Assembly: GCA_963989385.1 (NCBI GenBank)
Contig: OZ022511.1
Coordinates: 27,894,503 to 27,958,502, forward strand
Length of the DNA stretch: 64,000 bases
Direction of reading: 5' to 3'
From: Ctena decussata
Lineage: Eukaryota > Mollusca > Bivalvia > Lucinida > Lucinidae
Below the pieces are notes generated by a model, which searched no databases, was not told the origin of the DNA, and worked only from the letters and a program-made list of their open reading frames with translations. Below are positions 43,571 to 55,792 of the stretch, in pieces. The translations under genes were made by a program, and so were the position numbers. Position 1 is the first letter of the stretch. Each line of letters starts with the position of its first letter.

Positions 43571-46500
43571 ATGGCATCTGGAGACGATGGTGTGAGATAC
43601 AGGGGCAAGGTCACCATAGTGACAGGAGGTAGTCAAGGCATAGGACGTGGCTGTGTTGAGCTCTTTGGTAACTGCTTTATTTGTTCACACATATACACAC
43701 ACATATACACACGTACACAAACACACTCACACGCAAGCACGCGCGCATACATACTGTCAGTGAAGCTCATAAAGCCAGAAAAAACAAAAAAAAACATGGA
43801 ATTAAATGACTTGAGAATAATTATTTGTTCGAGAAAATCTGAAGTTTTATCGAAGGAATTTCAGTTTAGTTTTGTCATTGAAAAATTGACGCCTGGCATA
43901 CACCGTATGCCACGCTACCATACATGTACCAATAACTTACCATAGCAACAAAGAGTTCATATTGTTGTCAGAGCCACGTAATCAAGACGTCATTCTGTCA
44001 AGATACTAAGCACAACAGTTGGTAATTCAATAGTTGCTATGGTAACGGATCTATGGCGTCATCTCACTTACAATTCGAGAGGAGCATGGCATACACTGTA
44101 TGTCATGCTCCTCTAGAATTATAAGTGAGATGTTTCCTGAAATTCATACGATGGAAAAGTGCAATTTTCTCAAACCTATAATTCATTCTCAAATAATTTA
44201 ATTCTCTGTTATCAATTCTTTAATTGTTGTCCTTGGAAACGCAGAGGACACACAAGAACGAGAATATCAGACACGGTTTTCTTGCGACTCTTCGTACAGT
44301 AACAGCAATATGAGCCGCGACACGAGAAAACCAACAATGTGGTTGTGCGCCCAGTGCAGACTCAGATCCGTCTGGGCAGCCGTCCAGACTGAACAGACTC
44401 TTCGTTAAGTACTTAAAGGGTACCTTAGGGTATAAGCTACCTCCATGCGGACAGAGAAGACTCTGATCAGACTGGGCGGATGCCCAGGCCGATCTGAGTC
44501 CGCGCTGGTTGCACAACCACATTGTTGGTTTTGTCGTGTCGCGGCTCATATGTACTTTTCATACAGTGACAGCAATATGTCATTACGTCGCATCGACGTC
44601 AGTTTGACGTCATAACGATGTCATGTGCCTGCTGGGAGGCACACGTAGCTATAAAAAAACAGGCAAAACAATATCTGGACTGGAAGTGGGAACAGGAATA
44701 ATTTAGGAATGACCTTCCATATTTCTACATAAAATGTATGTTGCGACATCTCATTAGAACCATCTCTCCCAGACGGTTCTACTGACTGATCACGCTTGAA
44801 AAAATAAAATATTTCAGTGTTTTCCTCAAAACCCTACTTAATCTGGAAGTCTGAGACAGGGTTTGATGGCAATATTCTTTTATAACTTCTGCTCAAAACC
44901 CCACCTTATCTGCAAATCTTTGATATGGTTTGATGACTATTTAATAATTTCTGCTCAAATAAATAAACCAATTATATTAAAAAGCCCTAACAAGAACCGC
45001 AGAGTCGGTGCTGTTCTAACGAACGTTCACAATGTAAGTTCTGTGCACCCATACTAAGAAGTTTGAAGGTCGTTCATTTTCACTGTTGTCTAGAAAGTTT
45101 CGATTCATTAAGTTGAGCAGTCTGATTTGTGTCATGTTTTGTTTCAGCACTGCTGGAAATTAACTCATAGATAAATGTCATGTTTATTTTAGCAAAGCAT
45201 GGGTCCACAGTTATCATCGCCGACATAAAAGGTAAATAAACTGTTTCTTACCATCATGGTGGTTGACATCAAAGTGAGCTTACAAAACCATGTGCTATAG
45301 TAGGCATTGAAGGAATGTGAATACTTGTCTCTTTCAAAACAAAGTGTGATGATTTTTCTATCATATTGTTACAACTCAACGATTACGGCTTGTGCGTTCT
45401 ACACCCCAACTTGTACCAGGGCCCGAGGTAATAAACTTTTTTCATTTTCAACTCAGCTGAGCATGAAATTTACCTGCTAATAAATAGCAAATTACTGGTA
45501 AGTACTCTTGTTTTCTTGCTCAGTTTAGCTGAGTATGGAATTTTCTCTGCTTATGAATACGTAAATGCCAACATTGGTTGGCATTTTCATATTGATTAGC
45601 GGAGAATATTTCATGCTCAGCTGAGTTGAGATCGAACAAAGTTTTATAACCTCGGGGCCAGGTTCTACGCGATCTTGACGGTTTACGTCCTTTTCAGTTG
45701 TATTTCAGTCATATCAGGAAGATAAGGCTTTCTGCAAAAGTGTCGTTTAGGTTGGGCAGAATCTCGCCTCCAGCGGGACTCGATCTCGCGACCCCGTGAT
45801 CTGAAGTCTGGAGCACAAACCACTCCGCCACGCAGACTCTGGAACCTCGTGTATTTGAGCTGTTTCTTTATAAATGTAAGCTTTAAGAACTGTTTGTCTG
45901 GGAATGTAAAATACTCGATATTCTGAAGTTGTCCTGTAGTAATACCTGTTGCTTCCTAGGAATAGGCGAAAAAAATTTTAGTTGGAAATTGTGAAATGGG
46001 AGTGTATATCTTAAACTTGCATATGGAAATGCAGTATTGTATAGAATCGGCATCGTTTTACCATCGCTTATACATTTTGTATGGACCAACTGCAGCTACG
46101 CGTATACGCTTTTGAAAGAACTAATCCGACTGACGTCACGATGACGCCACGATGTTTACATATAAATCTTCATTTCAGAGGACCTTGGAAAGGAGTTGGA
46201 GAAAAGTTTGAATGGAGATGGATTGCCAGGAAAGGTTGTTTTCGTCAAGTGTGATGTCATGAAGGAAGACGAAATAAAGGTATGGATGGACACTGCTCTC
46301 CTCGACCCTCAAAACATCCTCACCCAGGTGGAGTGAAGATGGGATGTCTGATTCCAAAAATTACGGCAAAGTACCCTATTTTTACTGATATTCCTGGAAT
46401 ATTTTGTCAATCATCCCCATTATTCGTTTGTTCCTCAAATGCGTTGGCAATTGTTCCCCTGATCTCTAAAACATCCTGCCTACGTTCCCTAGCTCTGCAA

Positions 46501-49500
46501 ATCCCTGGGTACTCTTAGAAATGACTCTTATGGTTGCCCGATTAGTTAAGCAGTTGCCTCCAGGCTGATTACAAGACCAAGGCAAGCCATTGCAACATCC
46601 GGTGTATATACCTGTTTGATTTGATGTGGTCAGGTCAAAAGCATTTTTCAACTAATAAAGCCAAGAAACAGTCAGGTTTTCCTGATACCCGGTCAATTAA
46701 GTAACGATACCAACTATTGGCCATATTTTCAAGGAGCCCAGTGCATATAAGAGTTATTATTGAGGCCCATGTACATGTATGTTTTTTTTTTTTTTTTTTT
46801 TTTTTTTGGGGGGGGGGGGGGGCACCAAGGAACAAAATGCATAGAAAATCATCAACCCATACATTTACCCAAATGCATATTCAAACGACCCTTGAAGTAT
46901 GTGTAGTCTTAAGAAGTCTGGTCAATAGGCGAATGGATACTCTTATGAAAGTAATAAAAACCAAATAATCATAACTTCCGCAGCTACCATGGCACCACAA
47001 GAAATTTCATATATATGAACTTTTTTGACCTAGTGTATATTTCCCTATCCCAAGTTGTTTACGACAGATAAGGCACTAAAGTCATTCACCCGCTTTCAAC
47101 AGTGACAAATTTATCTCCTCTTTGTTTTACAGAATATGATTCAGACGACAATTGACAAGTTTGGAAGGATTGACTGTTTGATCAATAATGTTGGTACAAG
47201 TAAGTGATCTCCTTATCAACAGACATACAACTTTGCGACAGTATATAAGTTTATAAATGTTGTGCTTTTTAGCTCACTGAGCCGAAGGCTCAGGGAGAGT
47301 TTAAAGGTTAGACAGGCTATGTTGTCCGTCCGTCGTCCGTCCTCCACAATTTCAAACCACTTCTTCTCTGAAACCATTGGGCCCATTGCAACCAAATTTC
47401 ACAATAGCCCTCAGGGGTCGCGGAAACTAAAAATGTTCAAACCGTCCTGGTCGCATGACCATCATGGCCGCCACGTCCCATATAGGGTAAATATCTTTTA
47501 AAAATCTTCTTTTCCAGAAACAATTGGCCGGTAGCCTTAAAACTTCGTATATAGCATCAGAAATACAAGTATTATCAACATTGTTCAAGTAATGACCTTG
47601 AGTTTACCGTGACCTTTTTCTACGGCATGGTCAAATTTGCATTCAGATTGTTTTAAATGAGAAAATGCTACAACATGAGATTTAATGGAAAATTTAGAAG
47701 ATTTTGGCCTAAAAATTAGTCTCACATGAAGATTTGTGACAACGGAGGTCAAGCCTCGTGATGCCGAACAGTGGCCTTCGTGACGGATTTTTCTATTCTC
47801 ACACCAATAAAAGATGCTTATAATCAGCGTGAAATTAACGTTAATAGCTTCGTATCGACGTCGCATGATACGAAATTGTTGCGCACATTATACAATTATT
47901 GATCTTTGTTGAGGTGAATATGCAGTTTTATTGACCTGCAAACAACATATATGTTATGTTTGCAGGTCAATAAAACTGCATATTCATCGAAATAAAGGTC
48001 AACAATTGTTTTATTATATGATAATTCTAAATGCAGTTTCCTTTGATATTTATGATGGCACTACATGGTATTATCTCGCGACGTTGCGCCATTAACATTA
48101 AAGTACATTAGACGTTACGTCACGAAAATACAATGACGTCAGCGTGAAAGTAATATTCACTGACTGGCCGGTGAATATCGCAAAATATTGACCGGCACGT
48201 GACGTCAAATTAGCCAATGAAATTGTGTGTTACATCTTTATCATATAATAAACTTATTTATCACGCAAATACGCGTGACAATAAGGATAGTGTAAAAATG
48301 CAGATGCGAGAAAAATCTGGCGTTACGCATGTGCGGTTATCGAAAACCCGCGGCGCATTCATACAAGAAAATGTATTTTAAGGCATGTTCAAGATCGGCA
48401 TGTTCATCCACACAAACGGATCAGAGTCGTCGCTGTTGTCTGCATCAAAACAGAGTTGCAATGAAATAATTAAATAGGAAATCGGTACAAAAGAGTGTAT
48501 GGCTATGTATACTGTTAGATACATGTTGGTGTCTTAGTTTGTTAAATCTTTAAATCTGTTTTGTAGATCCGGGTACAAGATTGTTTGACACGTGCCCAGT
48601 AGAAGACTTTCGGTGGCTTCTTGATATAAATCTCGTGACACCGTTTCACGTTTCAAAAGTAAGTTGATTTCATTTATTTTACATGAATGGATAGATATAA
48701 GTTCAGGAGAAATAACTCTGCCATTTCCACTTCTGCCTCCATTTAAGCTTAAAAATAGAATGCAAAACTTCCTACAACATATAAATAGAAATGATATCAC
48801 ATGACCATAGATGCACATAATTACCACTGAGCATCTCATTTGATTCTTTCTAAAGTCCTTTTTGGACCTTAAATAACCCTTAGTTACAAAAGTAAGCACT
48901 CCAAAAAGTCGAGAGGGAAAAAGGGGAAATATTAACAGCATAAAATTAACTTTTCTGGTCGCGACATATTCTGATTACTCCCAAATATGGTCTTGGGAAA
49001 ATCATTAACCAAATCAATGACCCAAAACGTTATTAATAGGCCATGAGCCAGATATGTTTTACCCTCCTCCCGCCCCAGGGGGAATTTTGTAGACCAAACT
49101 TTTCTTAAAGCCCAGCATCTTAGAAGTATTTTGCAACATGTCAGCCCTCTGGTGAGTGGGGCGTTAAGCTGTAACAGCCTGTTACAAACGTTACCTATTA
49201 AAAAAAATAAACATAAAATAAAAATTATCATAAATTATAAAAAATAGAAGTCTATTCCCTATATTTAAAGTTATAGTAGAATCTAATAGAACAATCCAGG
49301 AGCTAAAGGTTATGATGTTTGACATGTCACTTTTGCTTACATGGTGTCATATACGTGATGGTGTCATATACGTGACATTTGTCTTTACACTCCATTGACA
49401 TTGCTATTTCCATCCAAAATACTTTCTTTTTGAAAGTTACTCCTTTATTATTAGACCATATGTTTGTTACTATATTAAAGACAATTAATTGATCTTTTCA

Positions 49501-52500
49501 GATCTGCAACAATTATTATCCTATCTTGTATACTTTGGGAGAAATATGATGTTTAACATAGTACCCCCTAATAAATGTTCCATATTGCAATCATCGCTTT
49601 CTGTATAATTCAAGTGCTTGAACTACACTGTATGAATTAAAAAACAACAGTAAAAGGTAATATTGAATAAGCCAGCCTATCTAAACAGCAAGGAACAATT
49701 CCATAATATTTTGAACGCATTTTAGTCGGCCATTATGATCGATTATATACGTCACCGAGGGCTATTTTTGTTAAACTCATATAATTTGACGATAGAATCA
49801 TTTTATTTTCATTGATAGCAGTTTCTTCATAAAAGAAAAAATGCATTCTCATTCATTTTCTATGATAAATCATTACTAGTAGTAACGTAAATAACATTAA
49901 CATTTAAAATATTTCATTATAATACCTTTAATCAGGGTTTTTCCCACTGTCACATAAAAAACAATAACACATATAAGTCTGGGTGTTCCTATGATATATT
50001 GTGTACTTGGACCTAGCAACACTCCTCTCACTTATTACTTTTAGGGATTCATGAAGTGTGTTTTATGCGTGATTAAACACAGTATACTACAAATTAAAGA
50101 ATCTAACTACATTTAACCATCTATTAAAGCATCTATTCACCAAAGAACATAAAGATACATTTATTTGGACAAAAATGTTTTTTTCCGGGAACAGTGTTCC
50201 AGTAGCTCTGCACACATAATGAAATGGCAAATGAAAATGACAGAATATATTAATGTTGGTCTTCGCTGTTCAGATATCTATGAGCAAATCTTAGTTGTTC
50301 TCCTTCAGAATGTATTCGCCTACACTTTAGTTATGCTTTGCAGCATAATATTGAGAGAGAGAAAAAAAGGATAGAAAGACCGAACAAGTAACGTATACAA
50401 CGTATTCATTGCGAGTTTATGGATTCCTCATTTCCGATATCTTAACTAGCAATACAGTACTTCTAAAGAGCAAATAATCAACCAATAGAAATAGTGCATA
50501 CCTATACAGGCCAAGGAAGGGTTAACCTAAATAACTTACTGCATTTGATCTCTGTGACCTTGTATAACCATATTGTTTACTTTTTAGTAATGAATATGGC
50601 TGAAAACTGCTTATTTATGATATCTTACTGCTTATCTTATCATCTTTGTCCAAATATGTTAAATACTGTTAGGGAATACAGCATTTTGGCAATATGCAAA
50701 CAACGATTTTAGTTACTTACACACTGAAAAATTGTCTGACTGAAATTTGTATTTCGTAACACCTTTAATCCTTGATAGTAACAACAAGTGCGAATAAAAC
50801 CATGGGGTTTGCAAAATTACCTGACCAGTTAAATATTTGTAACAACATAATGAAAAATAGAACTCCTGAACAAACTGATGACACAATGATGTTGCGTTAT
50901 AAAGTATTTCACTTTCTATCAGCCTTAAATTTTCACATTGTTAATAGTTTGTAATGTATTTGATGGCCAGGAGCTGCATAAACAGATCACGTAGATTACA
51001 AATTAACATGTAAGTTATGATCACGGGAGCCACACATATTTGTTAACCTATGTAAAGCAGTTACTGTGCAAAGAGGCTCGTGGCTGACGATTCGACTGAC
51101 AGCACAGCAAAAATGGTGTTTATCCCTGTTGGGAGAGTTGGTACCGCTTTTGATTGCCTCGGCTGGCAGTCACAGTTGCATATTTGTATGTAGGGTAATT
51201 GTATGGCTCAGCCAACAGCACAAGAAGCGAAACTGGTTTTATCTCCATCATGACGAGAACCTAAATATCAATCAGTTGCAGCATATAGCAACTCTTACTT
51301 ATTTCATTCTATGCATAAAATTAAATTTTATAAAGTCACTTTTAAGTGAAACTGAATTGAAGGCAAGGTCGAACTGCTTCAGCTATAACAATCTACATGT
51401 ATGTGCGTCTTGCTGAGTTCTTGTGTATTTCAAAGAGCTAAATTGCCATCTGACTACCAGTGGTACGCTAATACTACAGCATTGAATAATTCATATTGCC
51501 CGGGAACTAAAATTTTGATAACAGATGACTCACAAATCTTATCCCATGACATATTACAATTATGTAACGTAACGTTACTGTTAGATTGCTTTTTAAATAT
51601 ACACCTTTCGATGTTTTTTATAGTTTGAGGACACATAACATTGGCGTTTCTTCATATTTACATAAACATCAGTGTCTACTTGAGACATAATACAGATACC
51701 ATTAAAAATGAAATGCAGCTGGTGTTGGCTTTCTTAGCTTTTCTCGTCATTTTGTAGGTTAAATTCTTTAAAAATAAGATAGTTTCTGTCCACATTTAAT
51801 ATATCCACTGCTAACTGCTGCCTAACTTATCTAAGCTGGGCATGAATCAAAGAGAATTGATGGAGCACGTATAAACGTCAGTCCACCAATTCAGCGATTT
51901 AGTCTGGGTTTTTGATCTCCAATTTTTTATTGTGGTTATATACGTTACATATTCATCGTGAGTGCTGACGAGTTTTGTAAGACTTCAGTATGTTTGATTT
52001 TTGTACTAGACTATTGAAACAGTCATATATATGGCAATTACTTTTCTCTTCACTTCAGTTCTTACAATTTGCTCCTTATATTACATGTATTTAGACACTG
52101 AAGGGGAAAAACGTCAAATACAATGTAAACTACGTTATACGGGTTAGTCAACTTATCCTTGACAATGTCAATTATTTTGAAACAGCGATTTATGTACTAG
52201 CAGACAAAACCAAACATTATTTAGGGCGAATACTAACTTGTGTATACCAATGTGTATTTTCTATTATAACGTGAATATGTAAATTTGGGTAGTGTAATTA
52301 ACGTTGACGTTACACGTTAATGCCCCAACGTACAGGGGGCTTACATGTGTCATTTTGTTTCGTATATAATGTAGTTTCAGAAAATCATAGTGTCCGAAAT
52401 TCCCCCTGGGGGGAGCGGGGTCTATGGTTTGCTCAATGTCTATAATGGGTGTTGTCCTCCTCTTTGAGGGAGAAATTTCCCAGAAACATGATTATAAACG

Positions 52501-54834
52501 CGTAAAAATGGCAAAGCTAAAACGTTAATTTGAACTTACAAAATCCCCTATTCGGAACGTTTCGGAATTTCCGAATTCGGAAATTAGCAAAGCTAAAATC
52601 ATGAAATTATATGTGCCATTGAAAGTAGAAGTTACCCAACGCATAAAAGGACATAAAAAGAACAAGATTTTTTCCTGCTTTCGGTTTGAAAAAATCTTCC
52701 ACGAAACGACTAGAAATTACTTAATCTGACGCAGCGCACACAGCGACTGTTATTTCCGCTACAGGTTAACTGAAAAATTAATAGAATTGCTGCTCTGGAG
52801 ATAAGGACTCTTCTTACCACACATTGTCAGATACTTGGGATTTAGACTTTGGTCAGTTAAGCTTCAACGAAGTCTTAATTTGTATGAGATATGACTCTTT
52901 AGCAGATGCGCAGGCTGTTCTGTGCCGTCGCTGTTAGCAAAGGTGTCAAGGTACTTCTAAATGTCAATAAAACTTGGTGGCTAAAATATACGGGTGCTTT
53001 ATATTTTTAAGTGTAACAAGAACAATATCCTTGAACTTGACCATTTTTTGGAAATCAAGAACTCCATTTTCCTTCATCAGAAATATAGATTTTTTTAACC
53101 AACATTATAGTGTAATCTGTGATCTAACACATTCGAAATGTAAATTTCCAAAATTCTTTTTCAAGTTCACTATTTCTGCATATTTGACAGCACCCAAAAC
53201 TTATCTGATAGCCACTGGCAAATATATGCATGGAGTGTAGTAGTTTACATACTGCGTAAATGACGTGTACACCTGATTGGTACTGTGTGTTGTATAAACA
53301 AATTGGGTAGGGTTCTTTAAACCATGAAAATAAGTTTTGAATGACCGTTTGTTGAAAAAATACATTTCTACTGCGTTAGTTCATGGATTATGCTATATAT
53401 TGATGCGAAAATATATTTATTATGAAGGAAAAAGGAGTTCTATGTTTCCAAAATTTGGCCAAGTTCAAGGTAGTATATGACTAATTAATAAATATTTATT
53501 TTTCATTAAACAACAAAATATAAACTATAATATGTATATCTTATGATGATTTCTGTTATTCAAAACAAGAGCGCATATTGTTCTTGTTACACTTCAAAAT
53601 ACAAAGCAGCCGTATGTTATATTCAATTTGACATTTAGAAGTACCTTAAGCACCTTTTTGAATGTAGCGGCGTAGCAGTGTAACGTTTTCTATTACAGTA
53701 TGCCATCAAGCATCTGCGTGAAACAAAGGGCAACATAATAAACATGGCGAGTATGTCTGGTGTTCTTGGACAGGGGGCGGTCATGCCGTACACTGCAGCT
53801 AAGGTATGTCATGTTTTCTCTGACAAAGGCGTCATATGCTGCTGTAAAGGTCGGACAGGGGGATGGCATGCCCTAAACCGCTACAAAAGTATGTCAAATA
53901 TTTCCCAGACAGGGCGGCATATCATACACTGCTGCTAAGGTACAGGTATTCTCGGACATGGGAGGTCATGCCATACGCAGTAGCTATGGTAACATACGAG
54001 GGGCGATTGGAAAGCACGTAGCACGGCCGCGTTTTTTCACTAGTATGTCTTACATGTGTAGCTGCATAAAATGACTAATCCAGTCCCTCAAAATACTCCC
54101 CCTTGACTCGGACACACTTTTCCAGTCGTTTAATTCAGTCCGAAAATGCATTTATAAGAGCATCTTTGGGTATACTGTTTAGACACAAGAACGGCGCACT
54201 ACACAAGGCGTAAACGGCTTTGAAACTGCGTCCTCGTTGAAGATTTGACAATAACTTTCATGAATAAGTAAGCTATGTCAGTAGGCATTAACAACCGTAC
54301 TTTTGACACTGGTGCAAGTTTTCACAGTGCAGTACGGCGAGAAAAAAACGAAGATTAAATATTCATTGACATTTGATATTTTTGGCTAAATTTTGACATA
54401 CGCGTAATTTGACCAATGGAATCTTGTGAAATGTGGAAAGATATCGAAATTATACGAGGCTCTCCTCGAAAAAAATGCCCCTCCGAGTTTCCATAAGGAG
54501 ATGATGCATTCATGACTTTTGTCCTTTTCAACAGTACTTGAGTCATATCAGGACGATGGGGGTGTTAATGCAAGGCTATGTGTAATGGAACCCCCGATTT
54601 CAACGGCCAGCAAGTCTCGAACCCGAGACCGCCAGGTCAGCAGGCTTGCCCGATACTGAGCTACCGGGACTCACTCCTTTAAGAGAAAACCTCATTATGG
54701 GAAAGTTTGTGTGCGGTAATGCACCTTTTTTGCGTGAAGCAGCTCATATAATCTTTCACTTGGCAGGCAGGAATAATTGGACTTACGAAGGCTATGGCTG
54801 TAGACGAGTCGAAAAATGGTGTTAGGGTGAATTG
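43571..54834 (+). CDS. HSD17B14: 17-beta-hydroxysteroid dehydrogenase 14-like short-chain dehydrogenase (exons 1-7, 3' end missing)
   Basis: Seven exons join in frame: 43571-43667, 45193-45231, 46179-46279, 47133-47199, 48567-48658, 53699-53803 and 54767-54834, all with AG/GT borders. They give 189 codons plus two bases of a Cys codon. The product is a classical SDR: cofactor motif TGGSQGIG at residues 18-25, Asp43 ending strand 2 (favours NAD over NADP), NNVG at 97-100 in place of the usual NNAG, catalytic Ser150, Tyr163 and Lys167 (YTAAK). Wording such as FGRIDCLINN, GNIINMAS and DESKNGVRVN matches vertebrate HSD17B14, a soluble tetrameric NAD-dependent enzyme that oxidises 17-beta-hydroxysteroids weakly and has reported L-fucose dehydrogenase activity; the clam substrate is unknown. 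The human enzyme has 270 residues, so about 80 (from the ISPG region on) must lie to the right. No TATA box was seen. Confidence 0.93.
43683..43745. repeat. CA-rich simple sequence in dehydrogenase intron 1
   Basis: ACACATATACACACACATAT and ACACAAACACACTCACACGC form an impure CA repeat just after the exon 1 donor. An apparent reading frame from exon 1 runs through it to 43945 and is a read-through artefact. Confidence 0.9.
43794..44215. mobile_element. Dispersed ~410-bp repeat, copy 2 (dehydrogenase intron 1)
   Basis: Homologous to 34869-35277. The hairpin is longer here: TCACTTACAATTCGAGAGGA and GCATGGCATACA pair with TGTATGTCATGC and TCCTCTAGAATTATAAGTGA. Confidence 0.82.
44312..44547. mobile_element. 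GAGCC palindromic MITE, intact copy (236 bp), dehydrogenase intron 1
   Basis: Complete copy of the 22933 family flanked by ATAT on both sides (44308-44311 and 44548-44551). Confidence 0.95.
45419..45658. mobile_element. MITE with GGCCCCGAGGTTATAAA end, dehydrogenase intron 2
   Basis: GGCCCGAGGTAATAAACTTT and CAACTCAGCTGAGCATGAAA are mirrored by TTTCATGCTCAGCTGAGTTG and AAAGTTTTATAACCTCGGGG. An inner palindrome (AATGCCAACATTGGTTGGCATT) is central. The end sequence is shared with the inner element at 60150. Confidence 0.88.
45678..45842 (-). mobile_element. tRNA-derived SINE in dehydrogenase intron 2
   Basis: Minus strand: CAGAGTCTGCGTGGCGGAGT head, B-box region GGTCGCGAGATCGAGTCCC, and a tail part with ATATGACTGAAATACAACTG and AAAGGACGTAAACC that matches the 16710 SINE. 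Confidence 0.8.
46780..46822. repeat. Poly-T/poly-G tract in dehydrogenase intron 3
   Basis: About 27 T followed by about 15 G. Confidence 0.95.
47268..47870. mobile_element. Dispersed repeat beginning TTTAGCTCACTGAGC, dehydrogenase intron 4
   Basis: Starts with a small hairpin (TGAGCCGAAGGCTCA) followed by GTCCGTCCGTCGTCCGTCC and ACCATTGGGCCCATTGCAAC. The same type of sequence is, to my recollection, common in molluscan genomes. The right boundary is uncertain. Confidence 0.55.
47892..48009. repeat. 118-nt near-perfect palindrome, dehydrogenase intron 4
   Basis: GAATATGCAGTTTTATTGAC and CTGCAAACAACATAT are mirrored across a centre near 47951; pairing extends out to ACAATTATTGATCTTT / AAAGGTCAACAATTGT with a few mismatches. 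Confidence 0.92.
48659..52949. other. Dehydrogenase intron 5, unique-looking AT-rich part
   Basis: No extra exon or mobile element was recognised in this 4.3-kb stretch. Open frames near 50165, 51066 and 51401 have no motif, splice context or similarity I recognise. Confidence 0.45.
52950..53645. mobile_element. Foldback DNA element, dehydrogenase intron 5
   Basis: GGTACTTCTAAATGTCAA begins arms of at least 80 bases sharing ACGGGTGCTTTATATTTT-like and AAGTGTAACAAGAACAATAT words. Similarity resumes further in (CCTTGAACTT, GGAACTCC-like, CCTTCAT) after ~105 extra bases in the right arm. The flanks are TCAA and TTAA, compatible with a TTAA target duplication with one change. Confidence 0.85.
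53763..53995 (+). repeat. Tandem duplication of the exon 6 end and its splice donor
   Basis: The last ~40 bases of exon 6 plus the donor (53763-53814) are followed by four diverged copies at 53815-53850, 53851-53900, 53901-53948 and 53949-53995. Each ends near a GT. The copy at 53901 still encodes QGGISYTAAK and is followed by GTACAG at 53940; the 53851 copy ends AAA with GTATGT; the 53949 copy encodes VMPYAVAM with GTAACA. Confidence 0.8.
53996..54250 (-). pseudogene. Mariner transposase 3' end, dehydrogenase intron 6
   Basis: The terminal ACGAGGGGCGATTGG at 53996 follows a TA. On the minus strand a frame reads IPKDALINAFSD, stop, IKRLEKCVRVKGEYFEGLD and a terminal stop: the conserved C-terminus of mariner transposases, with the usual Trp of the SDW motif changed to TGA. 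Upstream transposase sequence is lost within ~100 bases. Confidence 0.72.
54498..54673 (-). mobile_element. tRNA-derived SINE in dehydrogenase intron 6
   Basis: Minus strand: GTCCCGGTAGCTCAGTATCG head with A box, B box GGTCTCGGGTTCGAGAC, then ATATGACTCAAGTACTGTTG and AAAGGACAAAAGTCATG. Same family as 16710. It ends 93 bases before the exon 7 start. Confidence 0.88.
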
Positions 54835-55108
54835 GTGAGTAAAAATATGCATGCTCTTAACACCGTCTTTATTCCAAATTCTGGTGCTCAGTTGCTTTAA
54901 CAAGCATTATAGACCAAGATATGTCCAGCTAAGGTCTGTGCTGTTGATTGTTCCGCAAGCGATTGGGCACATCATTGGATATCAAAACATTTTTCACTTA
55001 TTATGGTAATTGGTTAAAGAGTCGCAATTTTTAGGGTTTAATGTAAGTGGGCACACTGTCTGGGGGAAAGCAACTCTGTCATTTTGATCTTTGCTTCTCT
55101 TCGTAATT
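54835..55108. other. Start of dehydrogenase intron 7
   Basis: No feature recognised. Intron 7 apparently continues to the end of the window. Confidence 0.5.
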
Positions 55109-55180
55109 GGGGGTCAGCTCTTGAAGGACACAATTTGCTCTGCTAAGAGCAAATTGTTTCCTTTAAGAGTTAGACCCCAT
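55109..55180. mobile_element. GGTCAACTCTTAAAGG foldback family, copy 3
   Basis: GGGGGTCAGCTCTTGAAGGA and ACAATTTGCTC pair with GAGCAAATTGTTTCC and TTTAAGAGTTAGACCCC. A weaker relative of one arm is at 57808-57880. Confidence 0.85.
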
Positions 55181-55792
55181 AGTGGAAGGGCATTGTCGTA
55201 TTGAAAAACAAGTACAAAGTAAAATAAATCTTTGTAAAAATTACAGAAAAACAAGGAGGTGTACCAAGGCACCTTAAGACAAAACTGCAACGATGTTTGC
55301 GGTTAAAAAAACAACAACAAAAATTTTTATTTAGTAACCACAAGATATTATGCTCAGGAAATGACAAAAATACATGTACATCGAATCAAATTATGTTCCC
55401 TTCACATTATTTTAGGCCTCACTAAAATATTTCGTGCTCTTAAGATGAATGACTAAACCTTCAGGGGAAGCAACTAGCCTTCGCCTCCCTTCTCGATGGG
55501 TATCAAGGCTCAAAGAGATAATTTACATCGTTTGCATCATCATCATATTTCAATTCTCATATCGACATTACCCCCGCACCTCAGCGGAACGAATCCATAG
55601 CCGCAGTAACGGGGCGCCGAGCGTCCGTCCATTTGCATCGTTTGGAAGAAATGATTTCCTTTTAAAGAGGACCCCTTTTCTAACTATGTCAGAACTACAG
55701 AACAATCTGTCTCATCTGACACTCTCAGACCAACTTCCCTTGGGACTAATAACTTCGACGGTAGGCTGTTGCGATAGGTGGCCGTGTAGGAA

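Noticed and set aside
43571..43945. 124-codon frame starting at the dehydrogenase ATG.
   Set aside because: Only the first 32 codons are exon 1; the rest reads through the GT donor into a CA repeat and a dispersed repeat.
48534..48941. 135-codon frame on the minus strand.
   Set aside because: It is antisense to dehydrogenase exon 5 and its intron, with no recognisable motif.
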